Virus record (IMG/VR): IMGVR_UViG_3300009285_004569
Coordinates: 1-34,286 of that record
Length of the DNA: 34,286 nucleotides
Strand: one strand, 5' to 3'
Origin: a virus
Numbering within the stretch: the stretch's first letter is position 1; each line of letters begins with the position of its first letter. The translations under genes and the position numbers were made by a program. Positions 1-9,245 of the stretch are shown in pieces. The notes beneath the pieces were generated by a model. That model was not told the origin of the DNA. It did no database searches and saw only the letters and a list, made by a program, of their open reading frames with translations.

Positions 1-9
1 CATTTGCAT
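1..9 (-). CDS. Start of a further tail-region gene, cut by the window edge
   Basis: An AGGAG ribosome-binding site at about 20-24 is followed on the minus strand by in-frame ATG codons at 9-7 and 3-1. This is consistent with another gene downstream of the 471-aa tail protein. Only three codons are visible, so the product cannot be named. An ATG at 19-17 sits too close to the Shine-Dalgarno sequence to be the preferred start. Confidence 0.4.
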
Positions 10-41
10 AAATATTCATCTCCTTTTGAATTATTATAGCG

Positions 42-1457
42 CTAAACCGGTCGCCAGGCAACTACGAAAAGTTTGAAAACCGCCTTGTGCAAAAAAACGC
101 TACCATCAACTTGCGCCGCTCTGCAATCAAGATAAATTTTCGGCTCGGTAGTTTCGTCGATTTTAATAGAAAAATCATGACAAATTACCGGATAGCCTGC
201 GATGTTGGAAGCTTGAATATTACTTTGCAACGCGCCATTATAATATTGCGTAAATGCTGCTATTGCGGGCGCGCCAGTCCAATATGATGAGCCGATCTGA
301 TAGCCGGAATCATTCGGCCAAAAACAATACACCACGTTTGCCCAAAAACTATTCGATTGCGGATTTGACGTCCAGGGAAAAATCGCCTTGGTTCCACCAC
401 AGGGCACCATAAACGTTGAAACAACGTCCTGCCCGGCAGTTGTAGATTTTTTCTTATTTTTTATGCCAATAAAATAGCCGGTAGGTGTGAAGTCATCAGT
501 TTTCATAATCGGCACCGCTGCCAACCGAAACGCAACCTCAAAAACGCCTGAGTAGTTATTAGTTACTCGGCGCAGATCAATACAATAATCATCTGCTTTT
601 CCATCTGCCCAGTCGGGGATACATTGTGATTGCCTCTCCAGAGTGACAGCCGGCCCAACAGCCTGGTCAACCAGACTATCGCCCGCTATCAAAACAATTG
701 TATTGTCGGTCACTGTTGACACCACGACATTTTTATCATTCAGTCCACCTGCTGAGCCGGTGATTTTGACGATATCGTCTTTCTTGAAATTTCCGAGTTT
801 GCCAGCAGTATCCTCTATTGAATCGGGATTAGTATTGTGGAAGCTGACAGTGGTAGAATTTTTTACATAGCAATCCGCTCCCAGTATACTATCACACACC
901 TCGACTAGGTCATCGGTTTCCGTTAGTACGTTAAGCGCCGTACCCTCAAAAGGCTTTCTCCAATAGCCAATAATCCGCGAGTTGATTCCATCATGGTTAT
1001 GCCCGTATTTTTGGGCGGCGTGAATAGAGCGCATAATGCGCCCATTATAGGTAGTGCCAACGGTTAGTTTGCCCTTAGGGTCGAACACCTCTACATAATA
1101 ATCATAGGCCAACCCATCCTTCGTTCCTGCAGCGCAAACGGCGAATGTTTCATAGTTATTATCATTTGTCAACACCTGCATAATTTCTACTAGATGCGAG
1201 TTATAAATGGTCGTTCCCGCTGTAACGTCGCTAAAATCGTATGTATTAGCAGCTACGAGCCCCATTTTTCCGGTGTGAGCAAAATCAGTTGCGGTAAACG
1301 ATATTTGCCCATCTGCAACCTGGTTGGCAGGATGGATAATTCCTGCCACGGCCTCTCGAAGGCCATCAACGCCATTTTGCAAAATATTACCAACGTAATA
1401 ATAAATCGTTTCGCCTGCCTTAACGAGAGAGGCCGTCGCTGTTTTTAATGGCCACAT
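42..1457 (-). CDS. Putative tail fibre / tail-tip structural protein
   Basis: The product is 471 aa, has no signal peptide, and is rich in Thr, Asp, Tyr and predicted beta strand. Near residues 151-162 it has a GHNHDGINSR motif, a pattern frequent in phage tail fibre and tail appendage proteins. Residues about 203-274 contain an ITGSAGGLND segment that resembles domains in the two preceding tail proteins. Its ATG directly follows the TAA of the 914-aa gene (TAAATG), so the two are translationally coupled. Position after the tape measure and two tail-tip proteins supports a distal tail or receptor-contact role. The family itself was not recognised, so the structural role is inferred from context and motif. 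Confidence 0.55.
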   Translation of the reverse strand: MWPLKTATASLVKAGETIYYYVGNILQNGVDGLREAVAGIIHPANQVADGQISFTATDFAHTGKMGLVAANTYDFSDVTAGTTIYNSHLVEIMQVLTNDNNYETFAVCAAGTKDGLAYDYYVEVFDPKGKLTVGTTYNGRIMRSIHAAQKYGHNHDGINSRIIGYWRKPFEGTALNVLTETDDLVEVCDSILGADCYVKNSTTVSFHNTNPDSIEDTAGKLGNFKKDDIVKITGSAGGLNDKNVVVSTVTDNTIVLIAGDSLVDQAVGPAVTLERQSQCIPDWADGKADDYCIDLRRVTNNYSGVFEVAFRLAAVPIMKTDDFTPTGYFIGIKNKKKSTTAGQDVVSTFMVPCGGTKAIFPWTSNPQSNSFWANVVYCFWPNDSGYQIGSSYWTGAPAIAAFTQYYNGALQSNIQASNIAGYPVICHDFSIKIDETTEPKIYLDCRAAQVDGSVFLHKAVFKLFVVAWRPV

Positions 1458-4202
1458 TTAAGGGCACCAAACCTTTCCAGGGTCGTTTGTACTGGGAATC
1501 AAACCCTCTTTTGTTGAGCAAATTCCGTTATAATAATAAATTGCGCCAACGGTTAATAATCCGCCGGCATCGCCGATCAAGATTTTATTTACATTATCCA
1601 ATAGGCCAGTGATCGGAATATCCACAATCATAAAATAATCATCAACTTCTATCGGGCCTCCTGATTTTAGGCCCAGAATTTGAATGAAATCACCGATGAT
1701 TGCCGTTGAAAAGTCAACGTATCCACCGGTATCCTGTAGAATTTTTGTTACCCCGCCGGTCAAAACAGTCGCCTCTCGTATGCCATTTCCATCGGCCCAG
1801 AACCCCCAGGTCGCTCGCTCTGTTGCATCTGAGGTATCGTAATCGGCGTGAGCGTTCGGCTGAGCATCGCATGTCGCCCAATATTCCTCATCTATCAATA
1901 AAAGTGGCTTCGGATCAATCAACACAATCTCATCGGCGTCTGTTATGCTGGCGATCTCAAGCCATGCGGTGCCATTAGGAAGATCATCGTCCTCCCAACC
2001 CCAGAAAATCTCTAAATGATCGCCTGGTGAAATGAGATTAAAATCTACAGCGCCATAATCCTCTGGTGAAATATCCTCTATAGCACTTAATCCCCCGCCA
2101 ACGGAGGTGCATTTTATTCTCCGATAGGCATGATTGGCCTGTGCCCACCGAGCGCAGTGATTCCAGAGCTGGTCAATATGAAGGAAGCTGCACGGACATA
2201 GACTTTTCTTCATATCTATCCCGATTTTTTCGAGATAAACAAGTTGGTTTTTTATCCAGGAATAGCCCTCGTGCGTGAGCTTACCGACTGCCGTCAACTC
2301 CTTGGCGCTGGCGTTCATTGGCAAATCCATCTGTATCCGATACAACGGATACATGTATCGCCAGAGCATGATGATTGCCAGGTTCACGGCGGCATCATCA
2401 TCGGCCACCCAGTCCATTTCAGGCTCTACCACGAATTCGCCGTTATTGTAGATTTTGCTCTGCGCACTGTCTTGCCGCCCCTGTTTTGCAAAATCATCGT
2501 CGGTTTGCCCGCTAAAATCCATGCAATATTTGTATTTCACAATATTTGCGATTTTAGCGGCTTCACTTTCGAGCTTGAAGCTCCCCGCCAGAATATCCTG
2601 AACCGCTCCGATACTCCAATCAACGGTGAGCAGGTCTATTGGGTAGGTGCGGATTGCCCGCTCAGTCGGGATGTTGAGCAGCTCAATCTCGATCACAGAT
2701 TCGGATGTCACCGGCGTCGCAATAGAATTGAGTAGAGGTGAAACTCGATACAATCTCAACATAAAATTGCGGCATATATCTTTGATTATACGCTCTGGGC
2801 TGGTCGGTTTTTCGATAACATGGCAGCCCTCATAGTCGAGTTGAGCCGCTTTTTTATAGGCTCCGGCATAGGTATCCTCGAAGACATGATCTCGACTCAA
2901 GATAAATTTGTCTAGGTAACCTGTATGTTCCAAAATAAAATCGTCAACGATTTCAACAGGGTTCGTTATAAGTGCGTCATCGGCGTTGATTTTGCCCAGA
3001 ATGTCAACAGTCACGTCGGGCCAGTCCCGTGTTACGTCGCCTAAAATGGTAATGGTTGGCGCTGTTTCGTTAATTAATGTTTCGGTATCCCGCAAAACAA
3101 TTTTATCATAATAGGCTGCCTCAACATCATAAATCCCGTCATTGCTAACGGTTCCAATGACTTCAATCGTCCGGTCATCCACGAAAAGCGCAAGGCCGCC
3201 TGCATTGTCAGTGATATACGGTTTCCCTCCAACGTTAGCATGAAATACCAGCCCTCCGACGCGGTAAGAATGTTTATGCCGCCATTCCCAGACATAAGTA
3301 TCACCTCCGCCGGAACCTTTGCCACGAAAATCAACATAAGTTACGCCCTTCGTAGAATCCCACGTGACCGCATAATCGGGAGCAGGATCGGCTGGGCCGG
3401 GAATAATCGGCCAGGCATCAGCGTCACTATCGTGAAAATAGAACCTTGCAATCCCGCTGATTTGATGGCTGGCAACGGCGTAGAGATTATGGCTCACGCT
3501 ATCGGGTTCGGCTAGAGCGTTATCCTCCCTCGCTCCGTCGAGGCAAAACAGTTCCATAAACCCCTTATCAGTGATACCCTGTGAATCCACCTGGCCATAA
3601 ACTATCGGGAAATATTTATCTTCATTATTGCTTGAAATATCAGGCCAAATCTCTTGTGTCGCCTGCGCCATGCCTTGCAGATCCTTGAAAATTTCCCTGA
3701 AACAATCCGTCACCACCAGCGACATGCAATCATGGTCAAAATTAAAATCGCTGATTTCGCCGCTGAAAATGATGGAGTAGTGATAACCCCTCGGCTTTAA
3801 GATAACATTAACTCGGTATCCAATAAGCCCCCGTTTCACGGGCGAAAAAAATGATTGCGCATATTCAGCTAGAGCGCCCGCAACGTCAAGAAGTTCAATT
3901 TTTAGTGTGCTTTTGACTAGAAATCCCGCATCATCTATATCTGCCTGCGGCAATTCCTTATTAGCCATGCCAATGCTTTTGATTAGCCCGCTATACGCTC
4001 CATTGATACCGTCAAGTTCTTTATTAGTTTCGATGGGCGAAGCCTCGTCCTGTGGATAGTCATAATACGCGCTTGCCAGGCCCGCATCAACGCTGCAATA
4101 ACGCAAATAGGCGGGGTCGCCGTTGGCGTCAGTTGTTTCAATCACAACGAAAATACAGTATTCGATTTTATGATTGGCTATGGCAGTGCTGAAATCGCTC
4201 AT
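1458..4202 (-). CDS. Large tail protein, probable tail hub / tail-tip component
   Basis: The product is 914 aa from the ATG at 4202, which overlaps the preceding stop as ATGA. A longer reading to 4229 exists, but the ATGA junction decides the start. The first ~180 residues have a layout seen in phage tail hub proteins: an initial beta domain, then text such as YRVNVILKPRG, then FSGEISDF and SLVVTDC. This resembles DUF2163-like tail-tip proteins, but that assignment is tentative. About residues 332-386 hold an IEVIGTVSNDGIYDV segment shared with neighbouring tail proteins, and the last ~100 residues hold a related one. The gene is large for a hub and lies two genes after the tape measure, where siphoviruses keep baseplate and tail-associated proteins. 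No peptidase or lysin motif was seen. Confidence 0.55.
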   Translation of the reverse strand: MSDFSTAIANHKIEYCIFVVIETTDANGDPAYLRYCSVDAGLASAYYDYPQDEASPIETNKELDGINGAYSGLIKSIGMANKELPQADIDDAGFLVKSTLKIELLDVAGALAEYAQSFFSPVKRGLIGYRVNVILKPRGYHYSIIFSGEISDFNFDHDCMSLVVTDCFREIFKDLQGMAQATQEIWPDISSNNEDKYFPIVYGQVDSQGITDKGFMELFCLDGAREDNALAEPDSVSHNLYAVASHQISGIARFYFHDSDADAWPIIPGPADPAPDYAVTWDSTKGVTYVDFRGKGSGGGDTYVWEWRHKHSYRVGGLVFHANVGGKPYITDNAGGLALFVDDRTIEVIGTVSNDGIYDVEAAYYDKIVLRDTETLINETAPTITILGDVTRDWPDVTVDILGKINADDALITNPVEIVDDFILEHTGYLDKFILSRDHVFEDTYAGAYKKAAQLDYEGCHVIEKPTSPERIIKDICRNFMLRLYRVSPLLNSIATPVTSESVIEIELLNIPTERAIRTYPIDLLTVDWSIGAVQDILAGSFKLESEAAKIANIVKYKYCMDFSGQTDDDFAKQGRQDSAQSKIYNNGEFVVEPEMDWVADDDAAVNLAIIMLWRYMYPLYRIQMDLPMNASAKELTAVGKLTHEGYSWIKNQLVYLEKIGIDMKKSLCPCSFLHIDQLWNHCARWAQANHAYRRIKCTSVGGGLSAIEDISPEDYGAVDFNLISPGDHLEIFWGWEDDDLPNGTAWLEIASITDADEIVLIDPKPLLLIDEEYWATCDAQPNAHADYDTSDATERATWGFWADGNGIREATVLTGGVTKILQDTGGYVDFSTAIIGDFIQILGLKSGGPIEVDDYFMIVDIPITGLLDNVNKILIGDAGGLLTVGAIYYYNGICSTKEGLIPSTNDPGKVWCP

Positions 4203-5257
4203 AAATCCAAGTACCCTATAGGATCGCAATCCAACGAAAAGTCCACGTCATAGTTTTGCATATCATCATCAGGGTTGCCAGCTATATTTTGAGTGACTTT
4301 GAATTTCGCTGGCAGCCGCACCATATCCACATAAGGCCGCCCATTTAGGCCGGTTCCGTACACAGTGCGGAGCTCGTCCTCTATGAAAATAAATGGCTGA
4401 TACCCGCCAGCGGTCGCCTGCCGGATTTTCTGCATTTGCAGCCAGGCAATTTCGCTCATTTGATCCATATCGGCGCTAAAGTTTTTTCGGTGTCCGCGTT
4501 TCGCAGCCCAGACCTGGCCATATTCCGTCTCTAGCCGCGCTCCAGCAAACTCAACCGTGCGTTTTATCGGGAATTGCGGTCGTCTGGTGAACGCTCGCAT
4601 AGGCCCAAAATAGAATTTCCCCAAAAAAATCTTATCAGTTATGTCGCCGACAGGCTTTCGGAGTCGTACCCATAGCCAATAGATCGGTGTCAGCCCTGCA
4701 ACTCCCAAATATTTAGGCACCTGCAAATGAGGATAAATTTCCAGGTCATATTGATCGGTAATTGGCCGAGTGATATATGTCGGATTGGCAGTCGGAAACC
4801 AATCATTCCATTGTCCGCTAGTCCCGCCTGGAAGCTGATTCGGGTCAATCAATATTTCGGTATCCGCCAGAATAATAACCAAATTACTAACGGAGCCTGG
4901 TTTAGAATCAATTGTGTAGGCGCCGTCATTTGAGGCGCTTCCGGTGATTGTGATAATCTCTCCTGGTGCGAATCGGCTCATAAACCCGCCGGCAACGCTA
5001 TGAATTGACGGAAATATTTCGGTCGGAGTCGCTGCCACAAATGATATGTCGCTCGCTGAAATATAATTCAGGCTGGGATTAAAAATACACGGTTGCCCTA
5101 TGCGCTCATTGTAAATATTGGAAAATGGGTAGTTGACAAAATCGTAGAGGCTCCCAGCGGTGTTGGCTAAAATCGTATTTATACCAGCAGTATTTAGCAC
5201 CTGGAGCTGGTCCTCTGAGAGCAAACAATAACGCGGAACTGACGTTCTGTCAGCCAT
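4199..5257 (-). CDS. Putative distal tail protein (Dit-like by position)
   Basis: The product is 352 aa and starts 3 bases after the tape measure stop. In siphoviruses the gene immediately after the tape measure usually encodes the distal tail protein or its analogue. The sequence is beta-rich with no membrane segment. Residues about 89-141 hold an EIITITGSASNDGAYTI segment that recurs in the next two tail genes. The C-terminus (residues ~305-352) alternates hydrophobic strands and ends in a DVDFSLDCDPIGYLDL tail. No family was recognised with confidence, so the Dit call rests on order and size. It overlaps the next gene by 4 bases. Confidence 0.45.
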   Translation of the reverse strand: MADRTSVPRYCLLSEDQLQVLNTAGINTILANTAGSLYDFVNYPFSNIYNERIGQPCIFNPSLNYISASDISFVAATPTEIFPSIHSVAGGFMSRFAPGEIITITGSASNDGAYTIDSKPGSVSNLVIILADTEILIDPNQLPGGTSGQWNDWFPTANPTYITRPITDQYDLEIYPHLQVPKYLGVAGLTPIYWLWVRLRKPVGDITDKIFLGKFYFGPMRAFTRRPQFPIKRTVEFAGARLETEYGQVWAAKRGHRKNFSADMDQMSEIAWLQMQKIRQATAGGYQPFIFIEDELRTVYGTGLNGRPYVDMVRLPAKFKVTQNIAGNPDDDMQNYDVDFSLDCDPIGYLDL

Positions 5258-5260
5258 CGT

Positions 5261-7939
5261 TTACCACCTGTCGTAGCCTGGTCGTTCACGGCGCGCTCTG
5301 TCAGCGCCACCCTGAATTAATGTTGAGTTTTTTAGGCTGTCACTCATAATTTTTTGGAACTTGTTTGACGTGAATAATCGTTCAAACCCATCGCTATCAA
5401 TAGCGTCGATATTAAAATTCATAATAACCGGCGCATTGCTCCTGCCGCTCGCACCTTCGGCCAGTTCAAACAGCCGCGCCTGTTGGCGCTCATTTAGGAT
5501 CATCTCCTGGCCATGAGCCGTTATCGGAATAGCCTCCCCACGCGGGCGTGATATGATACCGCCCTCAGCCGCGACGGGCGTTTGCGCAATAGTCGTCACT
5601 CCAGCGGCGGCAGCCATCGCCGCAAGCGCCGCCGCCGATGCGCCCAGACCCGCGGCCATTGCCATAGCGGGCGCTAGTAACAGATTCGCTGGATAAGCTA
5701 CCGCTATCATCACGTTCGCAAATTGCGCGGCGGCAGCTGTCCCCGCACTAGCAGATATAGATGCCGTGGCCGCCGTGGCCTCGACTTTCTTTTTTATCAG
5801 AGACATAATTATATGCTGGACCAACATCTGCGTCATCATCTGTAAAAATGTTCCAGTAATGCTTTTAGCGATATTTTTAAATGTTTCGGCGCTCAATTTC
5901 CCGCTCCAAATCGCCTCGTTAGCAGCGCCGGCAATTCCCTGCGAGGCCATCAGCGCCGCATCTGTCAGCGTTTGAGTAGCCGTTGCCGCATAGTCCACCT
6001 GCGCCTGTATCCCCTCGGATGTCATGGTTGTGTTGACGCCATACGCCTCGGCCAGCGATGCCAGCATCTCATGTTCCTGCGTCCAGGTCTCCATTCTGCG
6101 CTCAAGCAGGTCTTTTTCGGCATCGGCGGCTATTTGCGCATTCTCAAAGTCGGTCTCCATCATGTCCTGTTTCATATCGGCGATTAATTGCAAGTTATCG
6201 GCTATGAAAGCGGTTTTTTCATCATCAATGGCTTTTATTTCTTCAGCGGCTATTTTAGCCATATCCCAGTCGTTTTGAAGATTCCAATCCGTCACTTCTC
6301 TTTGTGCCTCGGCTGTTTTTTTTGCGAGTTCGATTGCGGCGGTGGCGGATTCCTCTTGGATTTTCTTGGCCTTCATGGCCTCAATTGCCGCCGCATCGGA
6401 TTTTTGTGCAGGCAATAGCTCTGGCGCAAGCGGGCCGAATATCTGTGGTATAGGTGGGCCAAGCACAGGCCCACTGTACTGCTTCCTCTGCATTTCAGCC
6501 AGCATCTCATCAATTTCTTTATGATACCCGCTCAAATCCAATTTTGGCGTTATGACCGGGTTGGTAATATCATTTAATTCAGTCAGCATCTCCTGTTTGC
6601 CCGATTGTAAAGCATTTGTAATCGCTTGGTTAATGTTTTTTGCGACTGTAACAGGTAATTCTACTGTCTGATAGAATATATTTTTTGTTGTTTTCCAGGC
6701 CCATTCATCAAGCTTATTTAATTTGTTGTAGACATTGACTATGGCATCACCATACCATGTCCACGCGTACGCGGTCGCTTCTAATGCTTGCCCCAACAAT
6801 CGAGCATTTATAGCAATGTCATCTGTAATTCGCTGAATTAATTTTAGCGTTGTTTCGACTTCTTTCACCTCAAGTTTATCTCCAAAAAAGCCTTTTAAAA
6901 AGCCTTCTCCAGCGGTTACTAACCCAACATTCAGGGCTGCCATCGTTCGCCGCAACGCCTGCGCCGGCGTCTGCATGGTCTCAAACGCCGCAGCCGTGCT
7001 GTTAGCCGATTTCGTTATTTCGTCTAAAATCCTGGCAAATTCAGTGCCTTGCGGCCCTGTCAAAATCATGGCCGCTTTTAGACTTCGGATATTCGGGAAG
7101 AGTTTAGATAGTTCCGTTGCGCTCCCGCTGGTCGCCTTTGCTATTTCCTGGAGCATCGCCGGCAGCCCCTTAGTCGCTAAGCCCGCTTCGCTCATGTCCA
7201 GCCCCAGTTTTTTAGCGGCTTGAGCTGCCTGGCTCGATGGCGATAGAAATTCCATCAAGAGCATATTCAGAGCGGTCACTGATTCAGCCGTGTTCACGCC
7301 CGCTTTTGTCAGTGTCGCCAGAGCCGCCGTTCCGACCTCAAGCGGTGTCCTGGTTTGCGCCAGCGCTGTAGCAACGTCACCAAATTGCGCCGCCAGTTCT
7401 GGGATGGTCGTGACGCCCAACTCAACCGTTTTGAAGAAAATGTCACTCACCCTGGCGGCTTCGCTGACCGGCTTTTGGTAAGCATTGAGCGTCGCCGTCA
7501 ACAGCTTAACGGTGGCAGGCAGTTCGGCCACGCCACCAGTCGCCAGCCGATTAGAAACGTCCAGAAATTCCTTGAGTTTAGCGGTAGGTATCCCACTGGA
7601 AAGAGCCTCATAGGCGGCTTTACTCTCTGAAACCACGTCCCGACCGAATCGAATTGAAAACGTTTTTAGCTCCTCACCCAGCCCTTTGATTTGTTTTTGA
7701 GAGAGCCTGGCAATAGAGTTAACCTCGGCTAGTGCATCTCCGAATCGCAAAGCTGATTGAATGGCCTGTTTCGTGATCATTGCCCCGAAAGCGGCAGCAG
7801 TCGTCAAAGCTACGCCCTTCGCCCAGCCGCCAATCATGGTTTTAGCCTGGTGCAAACCAATAGCCAATCCGCTGGGATCGGCGCCAAATTTGACGTTTAT
7901 TCTCGGCGTTTGCGGCCCGCCGCTTTTAGGCAATGCCAT
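5261..7939 (-). CDS. Tail tape measure protein (TP901-like)
   Basis: The product is 892 aa. Residues about 60-330 match the core of TP901-type tape measure proteins: FGDALAEVNSIARLSQ, the repeated small-residue helices around YEALSSGIPT, TLNAYQ, and the AALATLTKAGVNTAES to LGPxG-like stretch. A long Ala/Lys/Glu helical region follows (about 500-640). A hydrophobic Ala-rich segment lies near 730-790, expected for the part that enters the host envelope. The protein sets tail length and is ejected with the DNA. It is preceded by a strong AGGAGG ribosome-binding site (about 7949-7954), which lies within the last codons of the frameshifted chaperone reading frame. The order tube, chaperone, tape measure is canonical. 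Confidence 0.9.
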   Translation of the reverse strand: MALPKSGGPQTPRINVKFGADPSGLAIGLHQAKTMIGGWAKGVALTTAAAFGAMITKQAIQSALRFGDALAEVNSIARLSQKQIKGLGEELKTFSIRFGRDVVSESKAAYEALSSGIPTAKLKEFLDVSNRLATGGVAELPATVKLLTATLNAYQKPVSEAARVSDIFFKTVELGVTTIPELAAQFGDVATALAQTRTPLEVGTAALATLTKAGVNTAESVTALNMLLMEFLSPSSQAAQAAKKLGLDMSEAGLATKGLPAMLQEIAKATSGSATELSKLFPNIRSLKAAMILTGPQGTEFARILDEITKSANSTAAAFETMQTPAQALRRTMAALNVGLVTAGEGFLKGFFGDKLEVKEVETTLKLIQRITDDIAINARLLGQALEATAYAWTWYGDAIVNVYNKLNKLDEWAWKTTKNIFYQTVELPVTVAKNINQAITNALQSGKQEMLTELNDITNPVITPKLDLSGYHKEIDEMLAEMQRKQYSGPVLGPPIPQIFGPLAPELLPAQKSDAAAIEAMKAKKIQEESATAAIELAKKTAEAQREVTDWNLQNDWDMAKIAAEEIKAIDDEKTAFIADNLQLIADMKQDMMETDFENAQIAADAEKDLLERRMETWTQEHEMLASLAEAYGVNTTMTSEGIQAQVDYAATATQTLTDAALMASQGIAGAANEAIWSGKLSAETFKNIAKSITGTFLQMMTQMLVQHIIMSLIKKKVEATAATASISASAGTAAAAQFANVMIAVAYPANLLLAPAMAMAAGLGASAAALAAMAAAAGVTTIAQTPVAAEGGIISRPRGEAIPITAHGQEMILNERQQARLFELAEGASGRSNAPVIMNFNIDAIDSDGFERLFTSNKFQKIMSDSLKNSTLIQGGADRARRERPGYDRW

Positions 7940-7942
7940 TAC

Positions 7943-8703
7943 CTAGCTCCTCCTGTAGGTGAATGGGCATATCGTGATTTGATGAGCATTTTCACTCTCT
8001 TGTTGCTCGCGTAATTCGCAATAGGCGATAAACTCTATTCGCTCAGCTCGGTCAAGCTCCTGATAGTTTTTTCCGTAAATACGGAAAGGGTCTGTTCGTT
8101 CAAGGGCGCGCATTTCGCGATACCGCCATAGGCGGAAATCGCCTTTGATAAGTTTTTTTTAGCAGCCTCGATATCTCCATTGCGAATGAGTCCCGTCAGC
8201 CTGATTTTTTCGATAAATTCCTTAACAGCCGTTAAATCCAGCCCCGCAGCATTTATCTCTTCGCTAACCGCCAAAAGCCATTTTTCGCCTTTTCTATCCT
8301 CGTAATTCAGATCATTAGGGCGCTCTTTCATGTTAGGAGGACAATTTATCAGCCCGAACATTTCAGGTGTATTGTCGAAATTTATTCGCTCTCCGGTGGA
8401 CGTCTCAGCGTCGGTTGCGATCCGATAAAATGTATACACCATCTGCAGTTGGCCATACCACACGCACAAATTAAAATACACAGGGTCTTCGTCGTTAGAC
8501 TCGCTTTCAATACCCTGTTCAATGCGTTTTGGATGGTTATCCGAAAAGTAAATTTTTGGCGGGAAAAGGGGCTTAACAATCCGCAAATATTCGCTGCCAA
8601 AATCAGGTAAATTGATATTAATAAGTAACTCAGGCCATTCGGGCAACGGCCTAAATAATTGTTTTTCAACTGGCCTGACCAGAGTTTTAGCTCCAATTTT
8701 CAT
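7943..8703 (-). CDS. Tail assembly chaperone, -1 frameshift fusion product (gpGT-like)
   Basis: Reading 184 codons of the upstream frame, slipping -1 at the A AAA AAC heptamer (8152-8158) and continuing to TAG at 7945-7943 gives a 253-aa product. The added 69 residues contain the segment QELDRAERIEFIAYCELREQ, which has a normal protein-like composition and no stop. Lambda gpG/gpGT and many other long-tailed phages make the same kind of fusion between the tube and tape measure genes. The short form binds tape measure and the long form recruits tube subunits. The -1 frame is open through the whole overlap and past the zero-frame stop into the tape measure ribosome-binding site. The frameshift is inferred from sequence and has not been measured. 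Confidence 0.82.
8035..8703 (-). CDS. Tail assembly chaperone, unshifted form (gpG-like)
   Basis: The zero-frame product is 222 aa, from the ATG at 8703 with an AAAGGAAA ribosome-binding site to TAG at 8037-8035. It lies between the tail tube and tape measure genes, where siphoviruses encode the chaperone. The first ~150 residues are shared with the frameshifted form, and the last 38 residues are specific to this form. The sequence itself does not show a clear family signature. The call therefore rests on position, the -1 slippery site near its 3' end, and the coding-like frame that continues past its stop. Confidence 0.78.
   Translation of the reverse strand: MKIGAKTLVRPVEKQLFRPLPEWPELLININLPDFGSEYLRIVKPLFPPKIYFSDNHPKRIEQGIESESNDEDPVYFNLCVWYGQLQMVYTFYRIATDAETSTGERINFDNTPEMFGLINCPPNMKERPNDLNYEDRKGEKWLLAVSEEINAAGLDLTAVKEFIEKIRLTGLIRNGDIEAAKKNLSKAISAYGGIAKCAPLNEQTLSVFTEKTIRSLTELSE
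8117..8158 (-). promoter_or_regulatory. Programmed -1 ribosomal frameshift site
   Basis: The heptamer A AAA AAC (8158-8152) sits in the correct phase (AAA AAA AAC). After a 9-nt spacer comes a hairpin whose arms are GCGAT/ATCGC (8138-8142 with 8117-8121) and CCGCC/GGCGG (8131-8135 with 8123-8127). It has a TAT loop and a small TT/T internal bulge. Heptamer, spacing and stem match known -1 frameshift signals. Confidence 0.85.
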
Positions 8704-8732
8704 TGCGATTTCCTTTCTGTTACTCCCCCCCC

Positions 8733-9236
8733 CTATGAGGTTACGGCGCTCTCTGTAAATCCGTAATGTTTTAATTCCAGGCTCGTAATTTTATTTCCGC
8801 CATCAGTGTTCAACGAGTATGACATACCGGGAGTTAACCGGCATTTCGCAAATGTCACTCGCCGTTGTGTGGCAGCGCCGGGGGCTAATGGGAATGTAAT
8901 ACGAAGGCCGACCATGGCCATCCCGCCATTAGCGGCGTTCACCGAAACAGCGCCAGAAAAATCGCCCTTCACGAATTTCTCGGCTCGCGTCACGTCTGTT
9001 AGCAGTGTCGAGGTGTCATACCAGACATCGCTCAAAGTGGCTTTGCCCGGCTCGTCCTTGCCCTCAATTTCGCCAGAATCATCATCAATGGCGCCCTTAT
9101 CCATCCTGGTTTCGCTACTGGTGTGTTTGTCGGTATATTCCACGGTCCCCGCGAACGCTTTAAATTCCAGCGTTACGGCGGCTCCATCGAAAAATTCTAT
9201 CACGCAGTTTTTGAGGCTGATATTATTATTTCCCAT
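8733..9236 (-). CDS. Putative major tail tube protein
   Basis: The product is 167 aa, beta-rich, with few Cys and no signal peptide. Residues 1-45 start with a strand-rich stretch (CVIEFFDGAAVTLEF). The middle has Gly/Asp-rich turns, and the C-terminus has an ITSLELKHYGF strand pattern. Size and position fit the tube subunit: it follows the tail terminator and precedes the frameshifting chaperone and tape measure. The stop codon is followed at once by a run of nine G on the coding strand. The family was not directly recognised, so the call is by gene order and fold-like composition. Confidence 0.65.
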   Translation of the reverse strand: MGNNNISLKNCVIEFFDGAAVTLEFKAFAGTVEYTDKHTSSETRMDKGAIDDDSGEIEGKDEPGKATLSDVWYDTSTLLTDVTRAEKFVKGDFSGAVSVNAANGGMAMVGLRITFPLAPGAATQRRVTFAKCRLTPGMSYSLNTDGGNKITSLELKHYGFTESAVTS

Positions 9237-9245
9237 ATCACACCG

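Noticed and set aside
8382-8696. 104-codon minus-strand frame inside the chaperone gene
   Set aside because: It overlaps the first part of the chaperone reading frame in another phase, and does not match the frameshifted continuation further downstream.
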